Of a DNA stretch of 64,000 nt, positions 43,705 to 53,920 are shown piece after piece (positions within the stretch are counted from its first letter, which is position 1; each line of letters starts with the position of its first letter). The translations under genes and the position numbers were made by a program. The stretch spans positions 1,001,501 to 1,065,500 of the forward strand of contig NZ_CP127162.1 in assembly GCF_030263935.1 (NCBI RefSeq). The letters run 5' to 3'. This stretch comes from Paenibacillus polygoni. GTDB lineage: Bacteria; Bacillota; Bacilli; Paenibacillales; Paenibacillaceae. The notes under the pieces were generated by a model. It was not told the DNA's origin, did no database searches, and saw nothing but the letters and a program-made list of their open reading frames with translations.

Positions 43705-43965
43705 GAGCATGCTGTGTTAAACTTCTAACGATACACTTATGATATTTTTCGCCTTACTTATGTGGTACCATTCAAAATCTTGCTTACAAACTGTTACTAA
43801 TTGACTACTTTTTTGTCTAAAACTTACATATGGACTTGCCTACGAGCTACATAATCGCGACTTCTTAACTATATTATCGGTTATATGCTGAAAATATTAA
43901 TAGATTAGTGAAATTATTTTAGAAAAAACAGGGTACAAGCATGACTTTTGATCTATATTTTGATA
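43705..43965. other. AT-rich intergenic region
   Basis: No gene or structured element that I can support. Confidence 0.4.
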
Positions 43966-45774
43966 TTAAGACGCAACAGGGAGCTTTAATGTCTGTCCTG
44001 GATAGATCCAGTGTGCATTTTTAAGTTTATTGAGTTGTTGAAGGGTCTGCCAAGTGGTGTTGTATTTAAGGGAAATGGAATACAAGGTGTCCCCTGATTT
44101 TACAACATATACGGATGGCTTTTCTGCAACAGGTTTAGACGGTTTGCTTGGTGTAGCTGGTTTTTCGGGTGTAACAGGAACCACGGGTGCTGGTTTTTCT
44201 TCTGCTGGCGGAGCAATAACCGGTGCTGTCCCTTCTGAGATTCGGCCGTCTGTCGTAACCGTTCCTTTACCTAACTTTTGCAAATGTGTAATTAATGCTT
44301 CATCCAGAGAGCCGTACATTCCTGCTTGGCTATATTTCTTGAACATATCGTATTCATCGCCGCCGATGGACGTAAAATCATTGGTTGCCAGGGAATAAAC
44401 GGCATTCGGATCAATTGCTTTTCCGCCAACCATCACGGAGTGAACCCGGCTTCCAGCTTCTTTTGAAGGGTCGATTTTAAAAGTGAAGCCGGAGATTTGC
44501 GGGAATCCGCCGCTTGCTTCGGGATAACTTTTTACCCCATTTTCCAAGGCTGCAATGAGGTCTTCGCCTTTGACGTTTAAAGTGACAATCTGGTTGCCAA
44601 AAGGAAGCACGGTAATCACTTCGCCTTTAGTCACTTCCCCTTTTTCAATGGAAGCACGAATACCGCCGCCGTTCGTTAAGGCTACATCCGCACCTGATAC
44701 ATCACGAAGGGCATCTGCAATGAGGTCTCCTAGATTGGTTTCCCCAGTGCGTACTTTCTCACGACTACCTTCCAGATCAGTTGAGATGTTTGCTACCACT
44801 TCGTCTAGAATCGGCGCTTGTTCTTTGGTGATGGAATCAACTAGAGCAGCTACTTTTTCATTAGGAGCAATTCCTGCAGCTTCTTTTTCATCAATGAGGG
44901 AGGCTTTTTTCTTAACTACATCACCGCCGTCAACCCATAGATCTACAACTCCAACATATTTAGTGTATTCACCGGCACTGGCAATTAATGTCCCATTATC
45001 CGCCACAATGCCATCTTCGAGCGTTGTGTGGCTATGACCGTCGATATAAACATCGATTCCATCGACTTCTTTTACCACATCAAACGTATTATCTGTATCC
45101 GAGTCATCCTGCCCGATATGAGCAAGTGCAACGATCACATCTACTTTGTTACGAAGTTCATCAACGTATTTTTGCATTTCATCCGATGGATCGGTGAACT
45201 GAATACCTTCTACGTTTTTCGGATTTGTTTTATAAGCAGTTTCCGGTGTAGTGAGGGCAATAATTCCGAGTTTCACCCCATCCACTTCTTTAATGATATA
45301 TGGATCAAAAAGGCCTGTGTTATTCTTTTTCTTCACGTTGGCACTAATCATAGGAAAATTGAGTTCTTTACTCAGCTTCACTAGATGCTCCCATCCATAA
45401 TTGAACTCATGGTTACCGGGAACGATGGCATCATAGCCCATTTCATTCATGACTTTCACGATACTTTCTCCGCTTACGAGCGTAGCGAAGGTTGTTCCGT
45501 GAATTGCGTCACCGCCATCCAGAAAAAGCGTGTTTGGGTTATCCTTACGGTACTTATCCGCAATTCCTGCTACTTTGGCATAACCCATGATGGGAGAATC
45601 TTCTACCGCCCTAGCGTGTGTATCATTTGTATGCAGGATGGTGATGTGAGTTCCTTTCTGTTCAGATGCGGAAGCCGTGCCTGAGGTTACAACCGCAGCA
45701 TTAGCTAAACCCACTGTACTGAAAAATAATGCGGACATAGCAATCATCGAAAATGTCTTTTTCCATGTAAACAT
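43966..45774 (-). CDS. Secreted 5'-nucleotidase/metallophosphatase with LysM domain
   Basis: 602 residues. Signal peptide (about 1-27, ANA). Metallophosphatase domain 40-290 with ITILHTNDTHA, FLDGGDAIHG, GNHEFNYGW and YIDGHSHTTL metal ligands. 5'-nucleotidase C-terminal domain 320-510 (GDLIADALRDVSGADVALTNGGGIR). A Pro-rich linker then leads to one LysM at 555-600 (YVVKSGDTLYSISLKYNTTW). LysM ties the enzyme to peptidoglycan; it should release nucleosides and phosphate from external nucleotides. The gene stands alone. Confidence 0.95.
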   Translation of the reverse strand: MFTWKKTFSMIAMSALFFSTVGLANAAVVTSGTASASEQKGTHITILHTNDTHARAVEDSPIMGYAKVAGIADKYRKDNPNTLFLDGGDAIHGTTFATLVSGESIVKVMNEMGYDAIVPGNHEFNYGWEHLVKLSKELNFPMISANVKKKNNTGLFDPYIIKEVDGVKLGIIALTTPETAYKTNPKNVEGIQFTDPSDEMQKYVDELRNKVDVIVALAHIGQDDSDTDNTFDVVKEVDGIDVYIDGHSHTTLEDGIVADNGTLIASAGEYTKYVGVVDLWVDGGDVVKKKASLIDEKEAAGIAPNEKVAALVDSITKEQAPILDEVVANISTDLEGSREKVRTGETNLGDLIADALRDVSGADVALTNGGGIRASIEKGEVTKGEVITVLPFGNQIVTLNVKGEDLIAALENGVKSYPEASGGFPQISGFTFKIDPSKEAGSRVHSVMVGGKAIDPNAVYSLATNDFTSIGGDEYDMFKKYSQAGMYGSLDEALITHLQKLGKGTVTTDGRISEGTAPVIAPPAEEKPAPVVPVTPEKPATPSKPSKPVAEKPSVYVVKSGDTLYSISLKYNTTWQTLQQLNKLKNAHWIYPGQTLKLPVAS

Positions 45775-45972
45775 ATCGTTTCAACCCTCCCAATTTTTAT
45801 CTCAAGCACATTTTACCAAATAACTATAAAGAATAGTTTGTTTTTTTAATCAATTTTTGAATGAATGGAAGGTTACACCATAAGAGATAAGAAGTAGAAT
45901 ATATATAGTATGGACTGTTTTGAATACGAGTTAACGTAAAATAAATATTTTAATGAAAGGAAAATTACAATT

Positions 45973-46413
45973 ATGATTAGAGGATTGTTTGAAACACATC
46001 TGCATGTACGGGATCTAGCACGCTCTGCTGCATTTTATGAAGATCAGGTTGGACTAGAACTCGCCCATACGGATCGCCGGGGAGCCCGGTTTTACTGGAT
46101 TGGCGGAAAAGGAAATGCCATGCTTGGTTTATGGAAGAGGGAACCTCATGAGATTGTTAGGCAGCATTTTGCTTTTGAGGTGCCGCTGTCTAAATTTACA
46201 GAAACGATCGATACGCTCACCCAAAAAGGAGTGATTCTCGATAATTTTGTAGGCGACAAGACCGGAAGACCTTACGTGTTTGGCTGGATGCCAGCTGTCT
46301 CTATGTTTGCAGAAGACCCCGATGGTCATTCGATTGAGTGGTTGTCCATGCTTCCAGGAGAAGCGAGACCAGAACCTGGCGTAATCCCTTGGGAAGAGTG
46401 GAATAAATTATAA
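45973..46413 (+). CDS. VOC-family (glyoxalase-fold) protein
   Basis: 146 residues, two beta-alpha-beta-beta-beta units. ETHLHVRDLARSAAFYEDQVGLEL opens the first, and metal-ligand candidates are the His in HLHVRD, the His in RQHFAFEV and the Glu in GHSIEWLSM. Related to the small fosfomycin-resistance/lactoylglutathione-lyase group but not assignable to one activity. AAAGGAAAA upstream is a weak but acceptable ribosome site. Followed by a terminator. Confidence 0.82.
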   Translation: MIRGLFETHLHVRDLARSAAFYEDQVGLELAHTDRRGARFYWIGGKGNAMLGLWKREPHEIVRQHFAFEVPLSKFTETIDTLTQKGVILDNFVGDKTGRPYVFGWMPAVSMFAEDPDGHSIEWLSMLPGEARPEPGVIPWEEWNKL

Positions 46414-46472
46414 TTTAAAAAAGGGTATGTAAATACTCATGAACACACATGGGGTGAGATAAAATAAATAAG

Positions 46473-46506
46473 AGCGCGCGTCTATTTTTAAGACGGGTGC
46501 TTTTTT
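46473..46506 (+). terminator. Terminator of the VOC gene
   Basis: AGCGCGCGTCT pairs with AGACGGGTGCT with one wobble and one mismatch, followed by T6. Confidence 0.75.
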
Positions 46507-46786
46507 CAATATAAAAGTGAGCTCTGTAGTCATTCTGTCATAGGACCGCTCTTTTCAAGTTGTTATTCACGAAGATAAATTACTTATAAGTTTAACTTAT
46601 ATAATAGAAGAAACACGTTTTTTTTGAGGGGATAAAATCTGATTTTTCGTGATAAAGTTGAAAAATTAAAAATATCTATGAAAATCTTACACAAGGGATA
46701 GACGAGTGCAAATGATTTCAGTAGAGTGGGTAAAAAGAAAAGATAAACCAGTGGATTGGATGCCCTGAAATAACGGAGGAAATCAT
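46507..46786. other. Intergenic region before dgt
   Basis: AT-rich, presumably the dgt promoter region; no further element seen. Confidence 0.4.
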
Positions 46787-48199
46787 ATGGACAAATTACG
46801 TGAACACAGACAATATGCAGAAATAGATAAACTCGAAGGTTCGCGGGCTACTTACGAAAGAGACTATTCCCGCTTAATTCATTCACCGACGTTTCGCCGG
46901 TTACAAGGGAAATCCCAGGTGTTCGGTGCAGGCACAGGTGACTATTATCGCACAAGGCTTACTCATTCACTTGAGGTGGCGCAGATTGCAAGGGAAGCGG
47001 CCCGAAGTCTGCTGCGGAAATATCCCGATGCGGAGCTTGGAAGGGCAGATAACCCAGGGCTCGTTATCGATCCTGAAGTCGTAGAATGTGCTTCGATAGC
47101 TCATGATTTTGGCCATCCGCCCTTTGGTCATAAAGGAGAAGAAGTTCTCGATAATATTCTGACGAACCTGGTTCAGGAGAAAACGCAGTCCATTGTGGAT
47201 GTAAATAAAACAGGCAAGGCATCACCAAACCAAGTGCAAAAAGTAACTGAAGCCATGCGCAGAAAATATGAGCACTTTGAAGGAAATGCACACAATTTTA
47301 GGCTCATGATGTTCCTTGAAAAGAGAGAAAACATAGATGGACTCAATCTGTCGGATGCGGTGCTGCTTGGAGTTAATAAGTACCCTTATCCCGGCATAGA
47401 GAACAAGAAGGGGATGTACTGGCATGAGTGGCAATACATCAGCGATATTCGCAGTGAGTGGAAAATTCCGAAAGGGCAAAAGACACTAGAAGCCCAGCTT
47501 ATGGACCTCTGTGATGATATTGCTTACTCGGCTCATGATTTAGAAGATGGCATTAAGGCAGGAAAAATCGAAGTTCACGAACACTTTTTGCATGACCCGC
47601 ACATTAAACGGCTTATTGTTGATAAGATCATGACGCTTGATGATGCATTCTGGTTGGGGTGGACAAAAGAAGCCATTGAACCAAAAGTAGAAGAGGTACT
47701 GAATAGTTTCCTTCGAATATGGGAAGAGAAGATCCCCGGCTGTGACCATGATTTTTCTCGTACCCGCCGGGAAGTAAAAGCGTATTGGGTGAGTCTGTTT
47801 GTCAGTTCCTTAGGGATTATTGATACCGGAGACTGGAAAAAGGTTACCTTTGTCAAGGAAGGAAAAGAGGATCTTGATCTGCTCCGTACAGTGAGTGTGC
47901 TGAAAAGCTTTGCGTGGGTAACGATGATCAAAGATCTTAGAGTTCAGCGTCTGCAAAAAAGAAGTGAATGGATTCTTCGGCGCTTATGGTATGCATTTAA
48001 CGATCCTGCAACTTCAAAATCGATCATTCCATCGGATTGGCTGCAAAGGTTTGAAAAAGACCAAGCCCGCCCCAATCCAATATGGACATGGGAACACATG
48101 ATTATCGATTATATTGCAGGGATGACAGATGCTTTTGCTGAGAAAATATACAATGAATTATACGGTCTAAAAGTTGGCTCAATCTATGATCTAGATTAA
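46787..48199 (+). CDS. dgt: dGTP triphosphohydrolase-like HD protein
   Basis: 470 residues. HD-domain metal ligands: His in RTRLTHSLEVAQIARE, His-Asp in CASIAHDFGHPPFGHKG and a later Asp in DLCDDIAYSAHDLEDG. The opening FRRLQGKSQVF is also a family mark. Long form typical of Dgt rather than the shorter dGTPase-like clade. Hydrolyses dGTP (or other dNTPs) to deoxynucleoside and triphosphate, shaping dNTP pools. GGAGGAA precedes the ATG. Confidence 0.93.
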   Translation: MDKLREHRQYAEIDKLEGSRATYERDYSRLIHSPTFRRLQGKSQVFGAGTGDYYRTRLTHSLEVAQIAREAARSLLRKYPDAELGRADNPGLVIDPEVVECASIAHDFGHPPFGHKGEEVLDNILTNLVQEKTQSIVDVNKTGKASPNQVQKVTEAMRRKYEHFEGNAHNFRLMMFLEKRENIDGLNLSDAVLLGVNKYPYPGIENKKGMYWHEWQYISDIRSEWKIPKGQKTLEAQLMDLCDDIAYSAHDLEDGIKAGKIEVHEHFLHDPHIKRLIVDKIMTLDDAFWLGWTKEAIEPKVEEVLNSFLRIWEEKIPGCDHDFSRTRREVKAYWVSLFVSSLGIIDTGDWKKVTFVKEGKEDLDLLRTVSVLKSFAWVTMIKDLRVQRLQKRSEWILRRLWYAFNDPATSKSIIPSDWLQRFEKDQARPNPIWTWEHMIIDYIAGMTDAFAEKIYNELYGLKVGSIYDLD

Positions 48200-48279
48200 A
48201 TAATGTAAAAAAGACTATTCATAGGGATATACTTGGTGTATATTGGATACAACCTCCATATAAGAGAAAAAGAGGGGCT

Positions 48280-48473
48280 AAATAAATTTCATGGAAACAG
48301 GTGTACGGTGCAAATAGGCAGCCGTACTTAATAGGGAAGACCGGTGAGATACCGGCGCGGTCCCGCCACTGTAACAGAGATGCGGCATGCATAGGCCACT
48401 GGTTCTTGAAGAACTGGGAAGGCGCATAGCTTACGAATCTTTCTCTGGAGCCAGGAGACCTGCCTGTTTTGAC
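48280..48473 (+). promoter_or_regulatory. Cobalamin riboswitch upstream of metE
   Basis: Ordered landmarks: ACAGGTGTACGGTGCAAATA, TAATAGGGAAGACCGGTGAGA, CGCGGTCCCGCCACTGTAAC and the B12 box GCCAGGAGACCTGCC. With cobalamin bound it should switch off metE, since the B12-dependent MetH can then make methionine. Confidence 0.95.
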
Positions 48474-48725
48474 AACACTGCTGTACCTACGGAAGATAGG
48501 AAGGTGTTAAGATGGCTGCCTGTCTGATCAAGACCCAGGGGCGTCTTTACCCTAGTTAAGTAAGGAAACAGCAACGTTTTTACGTTACATGTGCAGACAT
48601 CCGAGTTCTGCATTTCGTAAATAAAGACGGAACCGTTCTCTAGGGAAGACGTCCCTTTTTGCCATTTCTAACAAAGCCGAAAATGAAATGAATTCATCAT
48701 AATATACCCATACGGAGGTAAGGAA
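48474..48725 (+). other. Long leader between the riboswitch and metE
   Basis: About 250 bases. A short terminator-like hairpin AGGGA-AGACG-TCCCT plus T5 (48642-48662) may be the expression platform. A possible 15-codon ORF at 48512-48559 is preceded by a GGAAGG. Neither is firm. Confidence 0.45.
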
Positions 48726-51023
48726 ATGAGTCAATGGATCAGTAGTAACCTAGGGTATCCAAGAATTGGTGCCAATCGCGAATGGAAGAAAGCACTCGAA
48801 TCTTTTTGGGCAGGGAAAGTAAGCGAATCTGATTTTCTTGCGGAATTAAAAGGAATTCGCCTTGGACATTTGCGACTACAACAAGAGAAAGGAATCAATC
48901 TGATTCCCGTAGGCGATTTCTCACTTTATGATCATGTCCTTGATACAAGTACAATGTTTGGCATTGTTCCAAAGCGCTATGGGTACGAAGGCGGAGAGGT
49001 ATCTTTGGATACTTATTACGCAATGGCTCGCGGTAACGATCAGGCAGCCGCTTCCGAGATGACAAAATGGTTCAATACCAATTATCACTACATCGTTCCT
49101 GAACTCGCTGATGCGAATCCTTCACTAACAGTGAATCGTCCACTTCATGCTTATTTGGAAGCAAAACAGGAACTTGGCATTGAAGGAAAGCCCGTTCTTC
49201 TTGGACTTTATACATTTCTTAAATTATCAAAAGGGTATGCGAACGCTGAACTTCCTTCCCTTGTAGAACGTTTCCTTCCGCTATATTGTGAAGTGCTTTC
49301 TGAACTGCAGCAGGCGGGAGTACAATGGGTACAAATCGATGAGCCTAGCCTCGTTACTGATATTCCAGCCGAAGATTGGAAACAAATTGAGCGTATTTAT
49401 GAAGAGCTGAATAAAGTAGCGCCTGAGCTTAAGATCATTTTGCAGACGTATTTCGAAGCTGTAGGTGATTATGAGAAAGTGGTAAGTCTGCCTGTTCAAG
49501 GGATTGGTCTAGATCTTGTTCACGGCGGGGAAGCGAATCTTGAACATCTTCGTGAGTATGGATTCCCAGAGGACAAAGTCCTCGCTGCAGGTCTCATTGA
49601 CGGCCGGAATATATGGAGAAGTGATCTGACGGAGCACACTCAGGTGATAAAAGAGCTCGGAAAGTTCGTATCCCCAGATCGTCTGATCATTCAACCGTCC
49701 AGCAGTTTGCTTCATACACCGGTATCTCTTGCAAAAGAGGATGCACTGTTACCTGTTCTTCGTAATTCATTAGCTTTTGCAGAAGAAAAATTGGATGAAA
49801 TTCAGCTGCTGGTGAACATTGCGGCAGAAGATGAGAATGTCATTCAAGAAGCTTTGGCTGAGAACCGTAAGGCACTGAGCGAACTGAAAACATCCGTATT
49901 CCGCAGTAACGGTACGGTAAGAGAAGCTGTAAATAATCTGGATGAATCTTCATTCGTGAGAAAGTCTGATTTTTCAACAAGACATGCGGCTCAGCAAAAG
50001 AGATTTCATCTTCCTATTCTTCCTACAACGACAATCGGAAGTTTCCCGCAAACCGCTGAGGTTCGTAAGGCAAGAAGACAATGGAGAAATGGACAACTGG
50101 ACAACCAGCAGTATGAAGCTTTTGTAGATGAGCAAACGAAAGAATGGATCGACATTCAAGAAGAACTGGGCCTGGATGTACTGGTTCATGGTGAATTTGA
50201 ACGGACAGACATGGTCGAATTCTTCGGAGAAAAATTGGGTGGATTCGCCTTTACAGCAGGAGGCTGGGTTCAGTCTTATGGTTCACGCTGTGTGAAGCCG
50301 CCGATTATTTTTGGAGATGTGGTATACCAAGAGCCAATGACACTGAGAGAAACCGTATACGCTCAGTCCCTTACGAAAAAACCAGTAAAAGGGATGTTAA
50401 CAGGCCCAGTGACGATTCTGAATTGGTCGTTCGTTCGTACGGATATTCCGCGCAGTGAAGTTGCTTATCAGATCGGACTTGCACTTCGTGAAGAAGTGGA
50501 AGCACTGGAGTCGGCAGGCATTGAGATGATTCAAGTAGATGAGCCGGCACTTCGTGAAGGGCTTCCCTTGAAAAAAGCCGATCATGAATCGTACCTGACG
50601 GATTCTGTAAAAGCTTTTAAATTATCCACTTCATCGGTTAACGATACAACGCAAATTCATACGCATATGTGTTATTGCGAGTTCCATGATGTGATTGATT
50701 CCATCGAGGCGATGGACGCGGATGTTATTTCTCTAGAAACTTCCCGCAGCCACGGAGAACTAATTGAGAACTTTAAAACACAGACGTATGACAAAGGAAT
50801 TGGTCTTGGCGTGTACGATATTCACAGTCCTCGTGTCCCTTCCGTAGAAGAGATGAAAGAGGTTGTCGTATCGGCGCTGGATGTGCTTGATCCGGAACTG
50901 TTCTGGATTAACCCGGATTGTGGTCTAAAAACAAGAGGAAAAGAAGAAACCGTAGCAGCTCTTCGAAACATGGTAGCAGCTGCTGGAGAAGCACGGAACG
51001 AAATTCAAGTCCCTTCCTTATAA
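48726..51023 (+). CDS. metE: Cobalamin-independent methionine synthase
   Basis: 765 residues, full length. N-terminal barrel from SSNLGYPRIGANREWKKALE; C-terminal catalytic barrel with zinc ligands in HTHMCYCEF and Cys in WINPDCGLKTRG, plus VQVDEPALREGLPL-type block and the TIGSFPQT folate region. Transfers a methyl group from 5-methyl-tetrahydropteroyltri-glutamate to homocysteine. Controlled by the upstream cobalamin riboswitch; GGAGG before the ATG; perfect terminator after. Confidence 0.98.
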   Translation: MSQWISSNLGYPRIGANREWKKALESFWAGKVSESDFLAELKGIRLGHLRLQQEKGINLIPVGDFSLYDHVLDTSTMFGIVPKRYGYEGGEVSLDTYYAMARGNDQAAASEMTKWFNTNYHYIVPELADANPSLTVNRPLHAYLEAKQELGIEGKPVLLGLYTFLKLSKGYANAELPSLVERFLPLYCEVLSELQQAGVQWVQIDEPSLVTDIPAEDWKQIERIYEELNKVAPELKIILQTYFEAVGDYEKVVSLPVQGIGLDLVHGGEANLEHLREYGFPEDKVLAAGLIDGRNIWRSDLTEHTQVIKELGKFVSPDRLIIQPSSSLLHTPVSLAKEDALLPVLRNSLAFAEEKLDEIQLLVNIAAEDENVIQEALAENRKALSELKTSVFRSNGTVREAVNNLDESSFVRKSDFSTRHAAQQKRFHLPILPTTTIGSFPQTAEVRKARRQWRNGQLDNQQYEAFVDEQTKEWIDIQEELGLDVLVHGEFERTDMVEFFGEKLGGFAFTAGGWVQSYGSRCVKPPIIFGDVVYQEPMTLRETVYAQSLTKKPVKGMLTGPVTILNWSFVRTDIPRSEVAYQIGLALREEVEALESAGIEMIQVDEPALREGLPLKKADHESYLTDSVKAFKLSTSSVNDTTQIHTHMCYCEFHDVIDSIEAMDADVISLETSRSHGELIENFKTQTYDKGIGLGVYDIHSPRVPSVEEMKEVVVSALDVLDPELFWINPDCGLKTRGKEETVAALRNMVAAAGEARNEIQVPSL

Positions 51024-51035
51024 AAAATGATTCCG

Positions 51036-51077
51036 GCCGTTTGTCTCACCATATCGTGGTGAGGCAGACGGCTTTTT
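51036..51077 (+). terminator. Terminator of metE
   Basis: GCCGTTTGTCTCACCA and TGGTGAGGCAGACGGC pair with one wobble or mismatch, followed by T5. Confidence 0.92.
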
Positions 51078-51220
51078 ATGATGCTCCGCCGTTTATCTTC
51101 TTATAGACAGGTGAAATTTGATTTAGTAGAAATGGGGTTGCTATACTAAATTAACTGATTGTTTTTTTGTTAGAGGTAGAACGAGAAGCAAACTTAAGAT
51201 AACCAGGGAGTTGAGAATAT

Positions 51221-52171
51221 ATGAACCCAATTGGTTCTACATCATTAGAATTAGGAATTTTAGACCTCGTTCCCAGATTAATGGATGTAACCGCCGAAGA
51301 AGCAATTCGCCAGTCTGTTCATCTCGCGATGAAAGGAGAAGAGTGGGGATATACAAGATACTGGACATCAGAACATCATAATCTTCCAGGTACAGAATCT
51401 GCGAGTCCAGAAGTATTACTATCTCACATCGGAGCAAAAACAAATCGGATTAGGCTTGGATCAGGAGCTGTACTGCTTCCCTACCATCATCCGATTCGGG
51501 TAGCTGAAAGTTATCATATGCTGGCTTCCCTCTATCCTGGACGTGTTGAGCTTGGAATTGGGCGCGCTCCAGGGGGATCGGCCCATTTATCAATGGCTCT
51601 TGCCGGTAATTACTTAGAGAAAGTGGCCAAGTATCCGGAACTTATTAAACAGCTTCAAGATTTGCTTCACGGAAAATATAGTTTTGATGGGGAGCCGATT
51701 GCGGCTAAGCCCGTACCGGAGATTCCTCCTGCTTTGTGGCTGTTAGGGACCAATGTGAAAAGTGCGGAATATGCCGCGCAGTTTGGAACGGGTTATGTAT
51801 TCGGTCAGTTTATGAGTGAACAGGATGCTGCGGAGATGCTGCAAAAATATAGGGAGCAGTTTATCCCTTCCGAGAATCTTACGAAACCAAAAGCGAGTAT
51901 TGCGGTCAATGTAATCTGTGCTCCTTCTGCAGATGAAGCTCTTTCCTGGAAAGAGGAAGCGCTCATCTTACACCGGAAAGCGACGGGCGGAATTGTAGAG
52001 GTGCCGCCTTATCCAGTCATCTTCGGAAATCCAAAACAGGTCAAAGAGGAGCTGCTAGTGCTTGCACAAAAAACAGGGTGTAACGAGATCCTTATCTCTA
52101 CCCGTGTGGCATCCTATGAACAACGTTTATTATCCTATGGATTATTAGGGGAAGAAATGAGCAAAGGGTAA
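51221..52171 (+). CDS. LLM-class flavin-dependent oxidoreductase
   Basis: 316 residues, a luciferase-like TIM barrel. LELGILDLVPRLMDVTAEEAI at the start, YWTSEHHNLPG, GSGAVLLPYHHPIRVAESYHMLASLYPGRVELGIGRAPGG (read in two parts) and the late AQKTGCNEILISTRVASYEQR are typical of the MsnO8-type subgroup. These enzymes use reduced FMN to oxidise small substrates; which one is unknown. CAGGGAG precedes the ATG. Confidence 0.92.
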   Translation: MNPIGSTSLELGILDLVPRLMDVTAEEAIRQSVHLAMKGEEWGYTRYWTSEHHNLPGTESASPEVLLSHIGAKTNRIRLGSGAVLLPYHHPIRVAESYHMLASLYPGRVELGIGRAPGGSAHLSMALAGNYLEKVAKYPELIKQLQDLLHGKYSFDGEPIAAKPVPEIPPALWLLGTNVKSAEYAAQFGTGYVFGQFMSEQDAAEMLQKYREQFIPSENLTKPKASIAVNVICAPSADEALSWKEEALILHRKATGGIVEVPPYPVIFGNPKQVKEELLVLAQKTGCNEILISTRVASYEQRLLSYGLLGEEMSKG

Positions 52172-52300
52172 TAGATTGGATTTTCACTCTCTTCCTATAC
52201 TATTGATCTTTAATTTAAAAGATAGATAATTGTACTTTTGTTATAGAGCAAATCTCTTTCCTTTACATAGAATAGAGTAATAAGGAAGGGAGTGAAGTGT

Positions 52301-52729
52301 ATGGCGACATTTGATAATATCAGTGTAACGGGAGACGCAGCGATTAACAGACATCTGCAAGTCCTTGGAGGGACAACTTTACAAGATGTGAACTCCCAGA
52401 ACCAAACGATTCAGCAGAGCCTTAATGTGAATGGCAGCCAAACCATTGCCGGACATCTTCAGGTCAATGGCAGTGCAACCGTTTTGCAACATTTGGGTGC
52501 AGGACAAAGCCTCAGTGCGAACGAGAATGTGGTAGCTGGATCCAAACTTATCTCTTTAGGGGTTCCCGCCGTGCCGCCCGTCAGCGCTGCTCCAAGTGGT
52601 GTTACTTTCTATAATGCGACGAACAGCGGTCAGCCTGGTTTGGTACTGAAAGGGACAGACGGGAACAACTATGTTCTTTTTATTGATGTGTCTTCGGGTA
52701 CACCAACCCTCGGTATCCATCGGATTTAA
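52301..52729 (+). CDS. Repeat protein resembling tail-fibre/spore-surface proteins
   Basis: 142 residues from the ATG at 52301, eight bases after AAGGGAG. Built of short repeats of the form V-x-G-x(2-4)-L-x-V-N/L-G (ISVTGDAAINRHLQVLGG, SLNVNGSQTIAGHLQVNG), like the head-repeat stretches of phage fibres and trimeric adhesins. Then a Pro/Ala region and a terminal block GVTFYNATNSGQPGLVLKG. No signal peptide. Converges with the glycan genes, whose products could decorate it on a spore or cell surface; that link is inference. Confidence 0.65.
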   Translation: MATFDNISVTGDAAINRHLQVLGGTTLQDVNSQNQTIQQSLNVNGSQTIAGHLQVNGSATVLQHLGAGQSLSANENVVAGSKLISLGVPAVPPVSAAPSGVTFYNATNSGQPGLVLKGTDGNNYVLFIDVSSGTPTLGIHRI

Positions 52730-52754
52730 GAAATAAACGAAACGGTTTGTTATA

Positions 52755-53846
52755 TTACCTCTTTTTTGAAAGCTTTGTGTTACCCTCCATGTACTTTTCA
52801 TGGCGTGTAACAGCTTTTTGAACGGCCTCCAAATATGAAAAATGATGTTTCTTATCTGGTTCCAGATAAGTCCCCTCCGCCCATTCATTCCAAGCATTGA
52901 TAAATACAAACTCCGATTGATAGATCGAAGCAGCCCGGTTCATCTGTTTCGTTAAATAATAACTAAATTTTTCGGGAGTAGACCCAATACAGCTTTGCCC
53001 GCGAGCTCCAATTCGAGGGGTGTTATCCCAATTGACATAGGCACCTGGGAAAATCGTTTCACCGCTTCGGTGCGGAGATCGGCCCAGTATCATTTCCCAT
53101 ACTCTGTCATAATCAAATACCAGATGTTCTCCATCCTTGGTGCTAATATAACTCCAAAGATTTGCATTATGTCCATGAGCAAACGTATAATGCGGTTCAA
53201 ATTCAATACTTGCTTCAAAACCAGACTGCGGGGGGATCTCGAACCCCCCTAATGTTCTTGCAAAATAAATCCCTTCGAGACCACTTCTTATAGCCAGTTG
53301 ATTCCAAAACCGAAGCATTTCTTCACAGCGGGGAATCGCGCCCGGACGATAAATAATAAATAGAGGTTTATTCTGAACCCGGATATATCTCGGGTCTTGA
53401 AAGGCAGTCAGAAGTTCATCAAAATGCTCTGCCCAGTCGTTTTCATCGCCATAATCTTGAGGCATGAGGATTTCATTATTTCCGCCATCCCATTTACGTG
53501 TCCAAGGTTCATTAGCCCAGGATAGACAAAAAGGAAAATCAGGTTCCCCTGATTTCAGAACAGATTGGAACGGCTTTTCAAGCAGACGTTTTCCTTTAAA
53601 CCAATAATGGTAGTAACAAAATCCATAAATGCCGTGAGACCTAGCCGCATCTGCCTGCCATTTTCGAATGGAAGCATCCATTAAGTTATAATACAAATCT
53701 TTTAGCGGTTCTTTCGGCTGAACATGTCTTTTATATAATGGTTTGTTTTTTCGCGTATTGGTCCATTCGGTGAATCCCTCTCCCCACCAGGCATCGTTTT
53801 CGTCAATCTGATGGAACTGAGGAAGAAAATAAGCAATCAGTTTCAT
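52755..53846 (-). CDS. WbsX-like/GH99-type glycan protein
   Basis: 363 residues from the ATG at 53846; the 26 upstream codons are not conserved-looking. It starts LIAYFLPQFHQIDENDAWWGEGFTEW and continues with HGIYGFCYYHYWFKGKRLLEKP, CLSWANEPWTRKWDGG, IEFEPHYTFAHGHNANLWSY and FINAWNEWAEGTYLEPD, the hallmark blocks of the glycosyltransferase WbsX family (GH99-like barrel). These proteins occur in polysaccharide loci; activity is not certain. Follows the CgeB-like gene in the same direction. Confidence 0.88.
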   Translation of the reverse strand: MKLIAYFLPQFHQIDENDAWWGEGFTEWTNTRKNKPLYKRHVQPKEPLKDLYYNLMDASIRKWQADAARSHGIYGFCYYHYWFKGKRLLEKPFQSVLKSGEPDFPFCLSWANEPWTRKWDGGNNEILMPQDYGDENDWAEHFDELLTAFQDPRYIRVQNKPLFIIYRPGAIPRCEEMLRFWNQLAIRSGLEGIYFARTLGGFEIPPQSGFEASIEFEPHYTFAHGHNANLWSYISTKDGEHLVFDYDRVWEMILGRSPHRSGETIFPGAYVNWDNTPRIGARGQSCIGSTPEKFSYYLTKQMNRAASIYQSEFVFINAWNEWAEGTYLEPDKKHHFSYLEAVQKAVTRHEKYMEGNTKLSKKR

Positions 53847-53920
53847 ATAGAACTTTATCTCCTTTCCTCTATCTAAGACGTTCATATAAAGAGGTAAAGG
53901 CCCCTTTCGGAATACATAAA

